The notes beneath the pieces were generated by a model. The model was not told the origin of the DNA. It was given only the letters and a program-made list of their open reading frames with translations, and did no database searches. Shown piece by piece: positions 54,987 through 63,722 of a stretch of 64,000 nt of DNA. Positions within the stretch are counted from its first letter, which is position 1. Each line of letters opens with the position of its first letter. The position numbers and the translations under genes were made by a program. The stretch comes from Oscillospiraceae bacterium (GTDB lineage Bacteria; Bacillota; Clostridia; Oscillospirales; Oscillospiraceae), in the NCBI GenBank assembly GCA_015068325.1, contig SVKQ01000008.1, positions 95,866 through 159,865 of the forward strand, in the 5' to 3' direction.

Positions 54987-56411
54987 TCATTCGGCGGCTG
55001 CGCGGCTCTCCAGCGCGCGGTTGATGTCCTCCATCTTCTGCTCGTTCAGCAGGAAGCGCTTGCGGAACCAAAACAGCGCCACGAACAGGCCGATGATGGG
55101 GATGACGGTCATGGTCATGCGCAGACCGGCCTTGCTGGCGGCGGACACACCGACAGACCAGTCCACCAGCTTGTCGGCCTCGGAAACCTCCGTGCCGGAC
55201 TGCAGCTTGTTGATGGACAGGCAGATAGAGGCCACCAGCGCGGCCACACCGGAGGCCAGCTTCACCACGAAGGTCTGCATGGAGAAGATGACCGATTCGT
55301 CACGCCGACCGTTTTTCAACTCGCCATAGTCCACCGTGTTGGCCAGGAACACGGTGGTGATGACCGTCAGCATACCGTTGGCGGCGAAGATGAAGAAGCC
55401 GGGGATGAACAGCAGATACACCACGGACATGTTGGTGAAAGCCAGGGCCAGCAGCACCGCATAACCCGCGATGGCCATGCCCAGGCAGATGTAGAAGATC
55501 TGCAGGCTGGAGAACTTCTTGCGCAGCAGCGGGTACAGGGCCATCATGGAGAGGACCTGGATGCCGCCGCCGAAGGTGTTAAACAGCACGTAGGCGCTGT
55601 TCCAGCCGGTGGTGCCGAAATCGTACTTGAAGAAGTAGATGACCAGGTTGGAGGTGATGTAGATGGAGCAGTTGATGAGCACAATGGCGATGGTGACCGT
55701 CATGGCCTGGTCATTCTGGAGCAGCGCCTTGAACATCTGTCCCACGGACACCGTCTTCATCTCGGCGGTGGACTTCTCCTTGACATTGACGCAGGTGAGT
55801 ACGGTGAAGAGGACGAACAACACCGCCACGAGCAGGGCGAAATAGCGGAAGCCCACGATTTCCACTCCCTTGGCGCCCTGGCCGCCGAAGAGACCGCCCA
55901 GCATGGGAACCAGCGCCATGGTGACGATGGTGATGATAGCGCTGCCCACGCCGGCGCTGGTGCGGGCCAAGGTGGTCAGGTTTTCACGCTCCTTGCCGCC
56001 CTCGGTAAAGGCGGGGATCATAGACCAGTAGGGGATGTCCATCATGGTATAGGTGACGCCCCAGAGGATATAGGTGACGGCGGCATAGGCCACCAGACCC
56101 TTGGCGTCCATAGTGGGAGGTGCGGCGAACATCAGATACAGCACCACCGCATTGGTGACCGTGCCGATCAGCAGCCAGGGGCGGAACTTGCCCCAGCGGG
56201 TGCGGGTCTTGGCCACGATGACGCCCATGATGGGGTCATTGAAGGCGTCGAACACGCGGGCGACCATGAGGATCACACCCATGGCGATGGCACTGACACC
56301 CAGCAGGTCCTGGAAGTAGTAGAGAACGTAGCTGGCGGACAGCATGTAGACCATGTCCTTTCCCACCGCGCCCAGCGCGTAGGAAAGCTTGGCTTTGCCG
56401 GAAAGTTTCAT
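54987..56411 (-). CDS. GPH-family glycoside/hexuronide:cation symporter (MelB/UidB-like)
   Basis: The 474-residue protein has about twelve hydrophobic segments and the GPH landmarks: KLSYALGAVGKDMVYMLSASY, RVFDAFNDPIMGVIVAKTRTRWGKFRPW, and a central cytoplasmic loop. It is expected to import a glycoside with Na or H. It is the last gene of the operon TetR-GH2-GT-B-like-symporter, so it probably supplies the substrate of the GH2 glycosidase. Confidence 0.92.
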   Translation of the reverse strand: MKLSGKAKLSYALGAVGKDMVYMLSASYVLYYFQDLLGVSAIAMGVILMVARVFDAFNDPIMGVIVAKTRTRWGKFRPWLLIGTVTNAVVLYLMFAAPPTMDAKGLVAYAAVTYILWGVTYTMMDIPYWSMIPAFTEGGKERENLTTLARTSAGVGSAIITIVTMALVPMLGGLFGGQGAKGVEIVGFRYFALLVAVLFVLFTVLTCVNVKEKSTAEMKTVSVGQMFKALLQNDQAMTVTIAIVLINCSIYITSNLVIYFFKYDFGTTGWNSAYVLFNTFGGGIQVLSMMALYPLLRKKFSSLQIFYICLGMAIAGYAVLLALAFTNMSVVYLLFIPGFFIFAANGMLTVITTVFLANTVDYGELKNGRRDESVIFSMQTFVVKLASGVAALVASICLSINKLQSGTEVSEADKLVDWSVGVSAASKAGLRMTMTVIPIIGLFVALFWFRKRFLLNEQKMEDINRALESRAAAE

Positions 56412-56435
56412 ACGGTTCTTCTCTCCTTATATTGT

Positions 56436-57908
56436 TTATTTCTGGTGATTTTTCAGATCCATGGCGGTCTGCACCACCTTATAAGCTCCGTCGTAGATGC
56501 CGGAGGCCTTGTTGCGCACGATGTTGACGCACATGTCGGCCAGCTCGGTGCTCTCCTGCAGGAACAGCTCCAGCATCTGCAGGGTGTGAGGGATGTCACG
56601 GCACTCCAGCGTGCCGTCGCCGATCTCGGCGGAATGGACGGCGCCCCACTGCTCGTGGCCGCCGATGCGGCGGATGAACAGCTTGGGCACGGGATAGAAG
56701 GCCAACTCGCTGGGCTTGGTCACCAGCACGTCACAGCTGCGCATCAGCAGATTGGTGGCGTACACCGCCTGGAAGATGTTGCCGTGATAGAAGGCGTGCA
56801 CGCCAGTCACGTCGTCGGTCAGTGCGCCGGCGGCGAAGAACTGGGTTTCGGCCCAGTCTTCGAAGTGCTCGGTGGAGAGATCTGCCAGCGCCGGGATCTG
56901 CCGGAGCAGGTCATCCCAAACGCTGCGGTAGTCGCCCACATTGACGTAGAGGGCAGCCTTGCCGGCTTCGATCACGGGCAGCAGATACTGGATGATGGCG
57001 GCGAATATCTCCTTCTGGGCACCGGCACCGCCGATGGTCAGCAGAAAGCGCATGGGCCGGCCCCGGATCTTGCGCTGGAGCCGTGCCTGGCAGTCGGCTT
57101 CGATGTTCCGCACCAGTTCGTCATCCACGTAGTGGCCGGTGTAGAGAAGGCTGTTCTCCGGCATGGGGCGCAGTACCCTGTTGCCGGCCATGCCGTTGAG
57201 GATGCGATAGCCTTGGTAAGCATAGTGGGTCTGGACGGTGTGCACGCTGCCCTCGGCCAGATGCAGCGCCATGGGCCAGTTGTCGGGAATCGCGTTGACC
57301 ACGTACTGCATGCCGGCGTGGATGGCGGCCTGGGCTGGCCACACATGGGTGCCGATGACGGGGAGGTCTTTGGGCACGTTCTGGAATACGGGGGCCATCA
57401 GCTCGGCGTTCTTCTGGTCGGAGGCGTTGTAGCTCAGCTTGCGGAAGCCCTCGTAGTTCATGGGTTCCCATACGAGACGGTTAAAAAGCCTGCTCTTCTG
57501 GGAGATGCGGGAGCCCAGGGAGTACAGGTCATTCTGGGCGCCGATGACCTTGGTGCAGGTGGTGTCGGCATAGGAGTTCAGATCCATCCAGTAGGGCTGA
57601 TAGCCCAGGGCGTGGGCGGCGGAGGCCATGGCCATGGAGATGCGGTAATGGCCGAAGCCCATGCGGATATTGCCCACGATGACACCCTTCTCCGTGTCGA
57701 AAGAGCTGTCGCCGGGTGCCTTCTGGATCCGGATATCCTGCACGCCCAGCAGGGACCCGATGTGGGGGTTTTCCACAACGACGGCGGGATGGGGCCGGTC
57801 GGTGTCGTCGCCGAAGCGGCGGGCAAACTTCTCCCTGGAACGAACCGCCTTGCGGTAGTCCCTGTCAGAGATCTCGTTGCCGAAGATGAGTTTCGATTTG
57901 TCCTGCAT
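56436..57908 (-). CDS. GT-B-fold glycosyltransferase-like protein
   Basis: The 490-residue protein resembles MurG/MGD-synthase-type GT-B folds: VGNIRMGFGHYRISMAMASA at about 77-97, RFLLTIGGAGAQKEIF at about 300 and VTKPSELAFYPVPKLF at about 400, the last like the donor-binding loop of GT28 enzymes. The middle (HVWPAQAAIHAGMQYVVNAI, LHLAEGSVH) is not familiar. Presence between a GH2 glycosidase and a GPH symporter in a catabolic operon is unusual for a transferase; it may work as a hydrolase, phosphorylase or glycolipid-modifying enzyme. No signal peptide. Confidence 0.65.
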   Translation of the reverse strand: MQDKSKLIFGNEISDRDYRKAVRSREKFARRFGDDTDRPHPAVVVENPHIGSLLGVQDIRIQKAPGDSSFDTEKGVIVGNIRMGFGHYRISMAMASAAHALGYQPYWMDLNSYADTTCTKVIGAQNDLYSLGSRISQKSRLFNRLVWEPMNYEGFRKLSYNASDQKNAELMAPVFQNVPKDLPVIGTHVWPAQAAIHAGMQYVVNAIPDNWPMALHLAEGSVHTVQTHYAYQGYRILNGMAGNRVLRPMPENSLLYTGHYVDDELVRNIEADCQARLQRKIRGRPMRFLLTIGGAGAQKEIFAAIIQYLLPVIEAGKAALYVNVGDYRSVWDDLLRQIPALADLSTEHFEDWAETQFFAAGALTDDVTGVHAFYHGNIFQAVYATNLLMRSCDVLVTKPSELAFYPVPKLFIRRIGGHEQWGAVHSAEIGDGTLECRDIPHTLQMLELFLQESTELADMCVNIVRNKASGIYDGAYKVVQTAMDLKNHQK

Positions 57909-57918
57909 AAGCCCTCCT

Positions 57919-60372
57919 TTACTCTGCCCGCAGCGGGAGCTCCGCGCGGAAGGAAATCGTCACCGGCTCCGCCTGATCGCAGGTGAGCGTCAGCGACGCC
58001 TCGCCCGCCCGGCCGGTGGTTTTGACATAGGTGCCGCCGCAGCCGCCCCGCAGCTGCAGGAGCCGCGGCCCGATAAGCTCGATAGGGCCCTCCACCGCCA
58101 GCTCCACAGAACCGTGGAAGAAAGGAAGCGGATGGCCGTTCTGGTCACAGGCGGAGACACGGACGGCGGCCACATCATAGGTGGAGATCTCCCGCAGCGC
58201 GGTGTGATCCGCTCGTGCCCGCAGCGTCACGCCGGTGACGGGAGCGCACACCACGGTTTTGACCACCCGGCCATCCTTCACCGCCTCAAAGCGGTAGGTG
58301 GTGGCGCTGTCGCCCCAGCTGCCGATGTATTTGCTGTAGAGCCGGTAGGCGTCCTGGAAGGTCATGTGGTACATGGCCATGGCCCGGGCGGCCTTGGCCA
58401 GGATCCGGGGAGGCAGCTTGCCGAAGCCGTAGATGGCACTGTGGTTCAGGATATCCCGCACCAGCTTCGTCTGGTCGGGGCCGTAGCCCTCCTGCTCCAG
58501 CCGGGACCCGATGTAGTCGGTGATGAGGATGGGGCCGCGCCGCAGGTTCTTATAGGGGCTGTCGCCATGGGTGTATTCGTGGAGCAGCAGATTGTTGCGG
58601 TACATCCGCACGCTGTCGGCATTGGTGATGATGTAGACCCGGCCCATGTTGCCGGAGGGGTGCTCGCCGATGTCCATGCGGGAGGTGATCTCCAGCACCG
58701 GCTCCGCCTCCTGCTGGGCGGCGTACACCGCCGCGGCCGGTTTGGGGTTGCGGTACATGTCCATGACGCCGTGGTAGCAGATGCGGTCGCCGCTGCCGAA
58801 ATCCCGGTGGGTGTTGTAATCGAACATACACCAGCCGAAGCTGCCGGCGATGTCGTCCTCCCCCGCCACGGCGTCCAGCACGGCGGCATGACGCAGGGCG
58901 TGATCCAGCAGGTGGTATTCGCTGTCGAACTGCTTGGTGGGGAACATGTGGCCGTTGTACTCGCTGATGAGGTAGGCCTTGTCCATGTCGGGGGTCACGG
59001 CCCGCTTGGGCTCGCAGCCACGGTTGGTGCCGTCGTGGAGAAAATCATTGTAGGTGTACACATCCTCCAGCAGATGGCTCTTTTTGCTGTACCGCACGCC
59101 GCCGGTGGGCCGGGTGGGGTCCAGCCGGTGGGCCACAGCGTTGGTCTGGGCGTAGAGGGCGTCGTCATCGCCGGACTCGTTGATCCGCACGCCCCACAGG
59201 ATGACGGAGGGGTGGTTGCGGTACTGGCGCACCATGTCCGCCGTGTTCTGCACGGCCTGGCGCTTCCACGCCTCACCGCCGATGTGCTGCCAGCCGGGGA
59301 TCTCGGTGAACACCAGCAACCCCAGTTCGTCACAGCGGTCGATGAAGTGTCGGGACTGGGGATAGTGGGAAGTGCGCACGGCGTTGACACCCAGTTCGTT
59401 TTTCAAAATGTCCGCATCCAGCCGCTGCATGGAGGCGGGCATGGCATAGCCCACGTAGGGGTAGCTCTGGTGCCGGTTCAGACCCCGCAGTTTCCGCTTG
59501 ATGCCGTTGAGATAGAACCCGTCGGCGGCAAAGAGAATGTCCCGGAAGCCGATGCGGACCGTGTGGGTATCCATTACCTCACCATTGCGCAGCAGCTCCG
59601 TGGTCAGGGTGTACAGGCAGGGATTATCCGTGTCCCACAGGCGGATGGACGGCACGGCCAATACGGCTGTGACCGTCTGCTCCGGCCGGAGGATCGGACC
59701 CAGCGGCGTGGTCTGGCTGGCCAGCACAGCGCCGGCCAGCGCGGCGGTCTGCCGCAGGACATAGCTGCCGCCGGACAGACCTGTACAGATCACCTCGCTC
59801 TCTACCAGACCGTCCGGTACCAGCTCCGGTGCCAGCGGCAGGGCCGCCGGCGCGCCGCCGCAGGTGATGCGTGGCATGGCGAACACGTCGACGATGTGAA
59901 CGGGCTCCTTTACGTCCAGCCAGACCTCCCGGTACAGGCCGCCGTAGGTCATGTAGTCGATCACATAGCCAAAGGGCGGCTGATCCAGCGACTCGCGGCT
60001 GTCCACCTTGATGGACAGGGTGTGACTGCCGCCGGGACGGACATGGTCGGTCAGATCTGTCTGGAAGGCGGTATAGCCGCAGCGGTGCTCGGCCAGCTTT
60101 GTTCCGTCCAGATACACCTCAGCCCGGTGGCCGGCGGCCCCGATGGTCAACAGCAGACGCTTGCCGGCCCAGGATGCGGGCACATCCAGCGTGCGGCGGT
60201 AGTGGCACACCATCTGGTAGATGGATTCGTCGAAATAGTCGTAAGGCATCTGGGCACAGGTGTGGGGCAGACGGACCTCCGTCCAGTCCTGACCGGCGCC
60301 CGGGGGCAGCAGTTCTTCGCCGAACTGCCGGGTAAATTCCCAACCGTCATTGAGATAGACGCGCTTATTCAT
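57919..60372 (-). CDS. Glycoside hydrolase family 2 enzyme (beta-glucuronidase/beta-galactosidase type)
   Basis: The 817-residue protein has the GH2 layout: sugar-binding domain (VYLNDGWEFTR, YRRTLDVPASWAGKRLLLTIG, EVYLDGTKLAEH), immunoglobulin-like domain, and the TIM barrel with LNRHQSYPYVGYAMP, the acid/base in WGVRINESG (Glu399) and the nucleophile in LISEYNGHM (Glu471), then two C-terminal beta domains. It hydrolyses a beta-linked glycoside; specificity for glucuronide, galactoside or other cannot be settled. No signal peptide: it acts inside on what the symporter brings. The ATG at 60372 follows GGGAGG; an upstream GTG is possible. It overlaps the tetR stop. Confidence 0.9.
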   Translation of the reverse strand: MNKRVYLNDGWEFTRQFGEELLPPGAGQDWTEVRLPHTCAQMPYDYFDESIYQMVCHYRRTLDVPASWAGKRLLLTIGAAGHRAEVYLDGTKLAEHRCGYTAFQTDLTDHVRPGGSHTLSIKVDSRESLDQPPFGYVIDYMTYGGLYREVWLDVKEPVHIVDVFAMPRITCGGAPAALPLAPELVPDGLVESEVICTGLSGGSYVLRQTAALAGAVLASQTTPLGPILRPEQTVTAVLAVPSIRLWDTDNPCLYTLTTELLRNGEVMDTHTVRIGFRDILFAADGFYLNGIKRKLRGLNRHQSYPYVGYAMPASMQRLDADILKNELGVNAVRTSHYPQSRHFIDRCDELGLLVFTEIPGWQHIGGEAWKRQAVQNTADMVRQYRNHPSVILWGVRINESGDDDALYAQTNAVAHRLDPTRPTGGVRYSKKSHLLEDVYTYNDFLHDGTNRGCEPKRAVTPDMDKAYLISEYNGHMFPTKQFDSEYHLLDHALRHAAVLDAVAGEDDIAGSFGWCMFDYNTHRDFGSGDRICYHGVMDMYRNPKPAAAVYAAQQEAEPVLEITSRMDIGEHPSGNMGRVYIITNADSVRMYRNNLLLHEYTHGDSPYKNLRRGPILITDYIGSRLEQEGYGPDQTKLVRDILNHSAIYGFGKLPPRILAKAARAMAMYHMTFQDAYRLYSKYIGSWGDSATTYRFEAVKDGRVVKTVVCAPVTGVTLRARADHTALREISTYDVAAVRVSACDQNGHPLPFFHGSVELAVEGPIELIGPRLLQLRGGCGGTYVKTTGRAGEASLTLTCDQAEPVTISFRAELPLRAE

Positions 60373-60976
60373 GCTCCGCACCTCCCCGCTCCGGCTCTGC
60401 GATGATGCCCCGCAGCAGAATGTCTACCACCTGGTCCAGCGCCTGCTTGTAGGTCAGGCCGCTGCGCAGCAGGAGGTCGCTCTGAAAAAACTGCTCCAGG
60501 GTGGACTCCATCATGGTTTTGAAAATGGGGATGGACACCGGGCGCAGCACGCCAGCGGCGACTCCCTGTTCCAGCAGGGCCACCGTGTCCTCCCAACCCG
60601 TCTCCAGCCGCTCCGCCACATGGGCGTATACGGCGGGATATTTCTCCCGCAGCACGTGTAGACGGCTCAGGTCGATGCTCTCATACTTGTCTGTCAGCAA
60701 GCCCAGCACCTGGCGCAGCTTTTGGGTCAGTTCCTGCCCGTCCCGGCGCAGAATCTGCGACTTGCCCTCGCGAATGAAGTCGAAGCAGTAGTCCACCATC
60801 TCGTGCAGCAGCGTCGCCTTGTCGGGAAACACCGCGTAAATGGTTTTTTTGCTCATGCCCAGGCTGCGGGCCAGCTCATCCATGGTGAATTTCAGGCCGC
60901 GCGTGTTGAAAAGGGGGATGGTCGCATCCAGGATCCTCTGACGCAATTCCGGATGATTTGGTGTGATTTTTGCCAT
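60365..60976 (-). CDS. TetR/AcrR-family transcriptional regulator
   Basis: The 203-residue protein has an N-terminal TetR helix-turn-helix (RQRILDATIPLFNTRGLKFT, MDELARSLGMSKKTIYAVFPDKATLLHEM; residues 8-55) and a helical ligand domain. It heads the glycoside operon and probably represses it until a ligand binds. The ATG at 60976 follows GGAGGAGG; an upstream in-frame ATG has poorer spacing. A 26-bp palindrome stands upstream of its promoter. Confidence 0.93.
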   Translation of the reverse strand: MAKITPNHPELRQRILDATIPLFNTRGLKFTMDELARSLGMSKKTIYAVFPDKATLLHEMVDYCFDFIREGKSQILRRDGQELTQKLRQVLGLLTDKYESIDLSRLHVLREKYPAVYAHVAERLETGWEDTVALLEQGVAAGVLRPVSIPIFKTMMESTLEQFFQSDLLLRSGLTYKQALDQVVDILLRGIIAEPERGGAEHE

Positions 60977-61015
60977 GATTGCGCCCTCCTCCGTCACTTT
61001 TTTGCCGATAAATCA

Positions 61016-61070
61016 AGTATAGCATCTCCTCGGACACAAAACAAGAAACGATTTTGACAAAAATAGTTTC
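61016..61070 (-). promoter_or_regulatory. Promoter and probable TetR operator of the glycoside operon
   Basis: On the minus strand TTGTTT (61039-61044) and TATACT (61016-61021) are spaced by 17 bp. Directly upstream lies GAAACTATTTT / AAAATCGTTTC (61045-61070), arms matching in 10 of 11 positions, a likely operator. Confidence 0.65.
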
Positions 61071-61087
61071 CACAATATAGGCACTAT

Positions 61088-61125
61088 GCAAAAAAGCCCC
61101 CGGGCATCGCCCGGGGGCTTTGCGA
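61088..61125 (-). terminator. Terminator of the S24-type repressor gene
   Basis: A CCCCCGGGC / GCCCGGGGG stem followed on the minus strand by TTTTTTGC lies 20 nt behind the repressor stop. Confidence 0.7.
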
Positions 61126-61137
61126 TCAGACGTGTGT

Positions 61138-61884
61138 TCAGCCCGGCAGGGGCAGGCTGTGCATCATGACCCGGCCGAAGCAGGTCAGACTGCGTCCGCC
61201 GTCGGGGCGGAACACCACGTCCATGTCACTGCGGCGTCGATTCAGGGAAAAGAGATATACCATGCCCAGTGGGTCCCGGTAATACTGCTTGCACAACATG
61301 TCGCCGTCCACACAGAAGATGCCCACGTCGCCGTTGGCCAGTGGATCGTGGTTGACGTAGACGACGGAGCCGTCGGCGATATGGGGAGCCATGGAGTCAC
61401 CCTGAATGCGCACGGCCAGTTCCGCGCCGGCCGGCACGTCGCCGGAAACAGTCAGCGGCTCATAGTCCTCGCCGAACACCGGGGCGGCAAAGCCAGCCGC
61501 CGCCGGGGAGCGGTACAGCGGGATCACCCGGGGACTCTCGGCTACCTTCTGGTCCTCCAGCTCCTCCTGCCACACGCCCAAGGCGTTGACCAGCGCGTGT
61601 ACCGTCTGCCGCCCCGTCAGCGGCAGGCGCCGCAGCCGCTCCAGCAGGCGGCGTTCCTCCGCCGAGCAGGAGAACTCCGGGGCGTGAAAGCTATCCTGAT
61701 ACAGGTAGTTGGGGTCCACCTGCAGCGCGTCGAAAATCTGCAGCAGGATGTCCTCCTTTGGGGTGCTGATGCCCGTCTCATAGTTGCCCACCGCCGAGCG
61801 GGAAACGCCCAGCCGATCCGCCAGATCCGCCCGGGACATGCCCAGTTCCTCTCGCCGCAGGCGCAGCTGCTCACCAAAGCTCAT
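61138..61884 (-). CDS. XRE-S24 (LexA/CI-type) autoproteolytic repressor
   Basis: The 248-residue protein has a Cro/CI helix-turn-helix at about 3-60 (LRLRREELGMSRADLADRL, VSRSAVGNYETG) and a LexA-like S24 domain: Ala130-Gly131 in PAAAGFAAP as probable cleavage site, Ser164 in IQGDSMAPH and Lys199 in LCKQYYRD as the catalytic dyad. Such proteins repress until RecA-DNA filaments or another signal trigger self-cleavage. Three ACAAG-AAA-CTTGT palindromes upstream are the probable operators. The ATG at 61884 has AAAGGAGG 8 nt ahead; a TTG two codons earlier is too close. Confidence 0.9.
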   Translation of the reverse strand: MSFGEQLRLRREELGMSRADLADRLGVSRSAVGNYETGISTPKEDILLQIFDALQVDPNYLYQDSFHAPEFSCSAEERRLLERLRRLPLTGRQTVHALVNALGVWQEELEDQKVAESPRVIPLYRSPAAAGFAAPVFGEDYEPLTVSGDVPAGAELAVRIQGDSMAPHIADGSVVYVNHDPLANGDVGIFCVDGDMLCKQYYRDPLGMVYLFSLNRRRSDMDVVFRPDGGRSLTCFGRVMMHSLPLPG

Positions 61885-61920
61885 GGTCAACTCCTCCTTT
61901 TACAGGATTTCGTTGTCCCC

Positions 61921-61949
61921 ATGATAAACCAAAATTATAGGGATGTCAA
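61921..61949 (-). promoter_or_regulatory. Promoter of the S24 repressor gene
   Basis: On the minus strand TTGACA (61944-61949) and TATCAT (61921-61926) are spaced by 17 bp; operator copy 1 lies directly upstream. Confidence 0.75.
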
Positions 61950-61955
61950 TAAAAA

Positions 61956-62034
61956 TTAACAAGAAACTTGTTAATGCATGCTTGACTAAACAAGTTTCTT
62001 GTGATACTATGGGCGCAGAAACAAGAAACTTGTT
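61956..62034. promoter_or_regulatory. Three repressor operators and an outward promoter
   Basis: Palindromes at 61956-61974 (TTAACAAGAAACTTGTTAA, perfect), 61990-62002 (ACAAGTTTCTTGT) and 62020-62034 (AACAAGAAACTTGTT). A plus-strand promoter TTGACT (61982-61987), 17 bp, TACTAT (62005-62010) has operator 2 between its boxes. It points toward 62121, where only the minus-strand FUSC gene is seen. This is the expected layout for a repressor controlling both directions. Confidence 0.8.
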
Positions 62035-62077
62035 CTGTGAGGCGCGGATGAGGGCTTGTGGCAGGGAGCAGAAATAC

Positions 62078-62104
62078 AGACGGCCCCGGGCCGCGGAGCC
62101 GTCT
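62078..62104 (-). terminator. Hairpin behind the FUSC-HAD fusion gene
   Basis: An AGACGGC / GCCGTCT stem lies 20 nt behind the stop on the minus strand and is followed by TGTATTTCT, an imperfect T tract. Confidence 0.4.
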
Positions 62105-62120
62105 AATCGATGCCGCAGGG

Positions 62121-63425
62121 CTATTTCAGGCGCAGGATGCTGCGCCAGCACCGCCAGTCCACTGGCTCAAAGCGGTGCTTGAGTTCCTTGACCATCACGT
62201 CCTTGTCCGCGTCTTCGATGAGTACGTCGCAGTAGCCGGGGATGCTGCCAAAGGTGACCACCTCCGGCAGGCCCAGTCGGTCTGCCAGTTCCCGGGCCAT
62301 GAGATCGCGACGGGCCTGGGGCGCGTAGATCTTCAGGCACTTTTCACCCGGATAGGCTTTGGCCTCGTCGTACACCAGCCGATATGCATCGTGCCAGGGC
62401 TGCCGAAGGATCTCCGCATACAGAGCGTCCACCTTGTCCGCTGCATCCAGCACCATAAAGTAGACGAGATTTTCGTCGTCCGGCTTCTTGTGCCGCATGA
62501 AATTGCGGTAGGGTGAGCTGCGCTTGCTCTCAAACAACTGACGCAACGCCCCGTCTCCCAACCGGCCGCAGTGCACCACCAGCAGGTGCTCCTCAACGGA
62601 ATTGGTGAAGTAATTCAACCCGCGGGTATCCAGGACCTCCGTCATACGCCGGGCGGACTCCGCAGACATGTGCACAATCTTCAGGTACTCCATCTTCTGC
62701 AGGTCGTAGAGCGCCGCACCGTTCATGGTGATGATGGGTAGCCGGATATCCACACCGGAGAGGAGCTCCCGCACGGTGGCGGGGGCTTGGATGGTGGAGA
62801 TGGTGAACTGGGCGCCGTCCTGGATCAGGCGGTTCAGCTCCACCTTGGCGTAGGGAGAGAGCTTCTTCCCTGCGCCGATGATCGTATCGTTGATGCCGGA
62901 GAGGAACAGAGTCTGCGTGTTGCGCCGACGGGGCAGCTGCAGCCGGTTGACCAGTTCTGCCACCGCGACGCCGATGACGGTGTCCAGCACCCGGTGCAGC
63001 ACGAAGAGGTAGGGATTTGCGTCTCCGATGTGGTTGACGGCGATACACAGGAACACCACAGCAGAGAAATAGGAGGCCTCCGTTACGCGGATGAGCACCG
63101 TGAAATAGAGCACGATGCCGGTAAAAAGGCCCACGATCAGATAGTGGAATACAGAAGTGTCCGAGCCGATGACCTGCGTCTCCAGCAGCAGGGCGGCCAG
63201 CCCCCAGAACGCACCTACCAGCGTGCCGACCACTCGTTTCCTGGCGACGGTGCGCATGCTCTGCGTATAGGGCTGCATGCACTGCAGCGCGGCAATGGCA
63301 GAGTAAAAGGGGATCCCCGTACGCCCGCGGAGGAGATACACGCCGAAGCACAGCAGCACAGCGGCTGTGGAGCGGATGATCCTTTGCCCCGGATGGGGGA
63401 ATGCCGTATTCTTCCGTGTCTGCAT
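62121..63425 (-). CDS. Fusion of aromatic acid exporter-like (FUSC) domain with degenerate HAD-IIB domain
   Basis: The 434-residue protein has six hydrophobic segments in residues 15-165 (RSTAAVLLCFGVYLL, VVGTLVGAFWGLAALLL, YLIVGLFTGIVLYFTVLI, ASYFSAVVFLCIAVNH), similar to ArAE/FUSC membrane domains. From about 170 it follows the Cof-type HAD-IIB pattern (FTISTIQAPATVREL, ITMNGAALYD, and a cap), but the N-terminal DxDGT nucleophile is replaced by FLSGINDTII and the late GD-x-x-ND motif is not visible. It may be a regulatory or binding version. The ATG at 63425 follows AAAGGAGG; the longer frame upstream is not needed. Confidence 0.75.
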   Translation of the reverse strand: MQTRKNTAFPHPGQRIIRSTAAVLLCFGVYLLRGRTGIPFYSAIAALQCMQPYTQSMRTVARKRVVGTLVGAFWGLAALLLETQVIGSDTSVFHYLIVGLFTGIVLYFTVLIRVTEASYFSAVVFLCIAVNHIGDANPYLFVLHRVLDTVIGVAVAELVNRLQLPRRRNTQTLFLSGINDTIIGAGKKLSPYAKVELNRLIQDGAQFTISTIQAPATVRELLSGVDIRLPIITMNGAALYDLQKMEYLKIVHMSAESARRMTEVLDTRGLNYFTNSVEEHLLVVHCGRLGDGALRQLFESKRSSPYRNFMRHKKPDDENLVYFMVLDAADKVDALYAEILRQPWHDAYRLVYDEAKAYPGEKCLKIYAPQARRDLMARELADRLGLPEVVTFGSIPGYCDVLIEDADKDVMVKELKHRFEPVDWRCWRSILRLK

Positions 63426-63581
63426 GGTAGGCCGACCTCCTTTCAGCGAGTGTGCCGCCGACATCGACGGTAGTTTCCTTATTATATCGGATATCCGCCG
63501 CCTGTCAAGGCAGGGACATCCGCATTCGTTACGCAAAAGAAAGACCGGACCGCGGCCAAAGGTTCAACTCGATGTTTGGCA

Positions 63582-63599
63582 GTGGGGGATGGTGGATTC
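63582..63599. repeat. 18-bp copy of the tRNA-Tyr 3' region
   Basis: GTGGGGGATGGTGGATTC at 63582-63599 is identical to 63723-63740, which is the T-arm and acceptor part of the tRNA-Tyr gene. The copy lies 120 nt behind the tRNA 3' end. The 295-nt interval holds no gene apart from this and the tRNA terminator. Confidence 0.7.
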
Positions 63600-63683
63600 A
63601 CTTCCCGCTGCGAAAACATGCCACCGGCACGTTTTCTGTCAAAGCTGTCGGCGCTGACGCGAGGCGCCTTTGGCGCGCAAAAA

Positions 63684-63722
63684 AAGGACACCCAAACCGC
63701 ACAAGCGATTCGGGTGTCCTTG
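63684..63722 (-). terminator. Terminator of the tRNA-Thr/tRNA-Tyr unit
   Basis: On the minus strand AAGGACACCCGAA / TTGGGTGTCCTTTTTTTT forms a stem with a run of eight T, directly behind tRNA-Tyr. Confidence 0.85.

Noticed and set aside
54879..57986. Open frame of more than 1000 codons opposite the GPH symporter and GT-B-like genes
   Set aside because: It crosses two real genes and a terminator, with a composition (His/Gly/Gln/Asp) typical of antisense shadows.
62049..62182. Short plus-strand frame behind the outward promoter at the S24 operators
   Set aside because: A 44-codon Arg/Ala/Ser-rich frame overlapping the FUSC gene without a clear ribosome binding site; the transcript, if any, may be noncoding.
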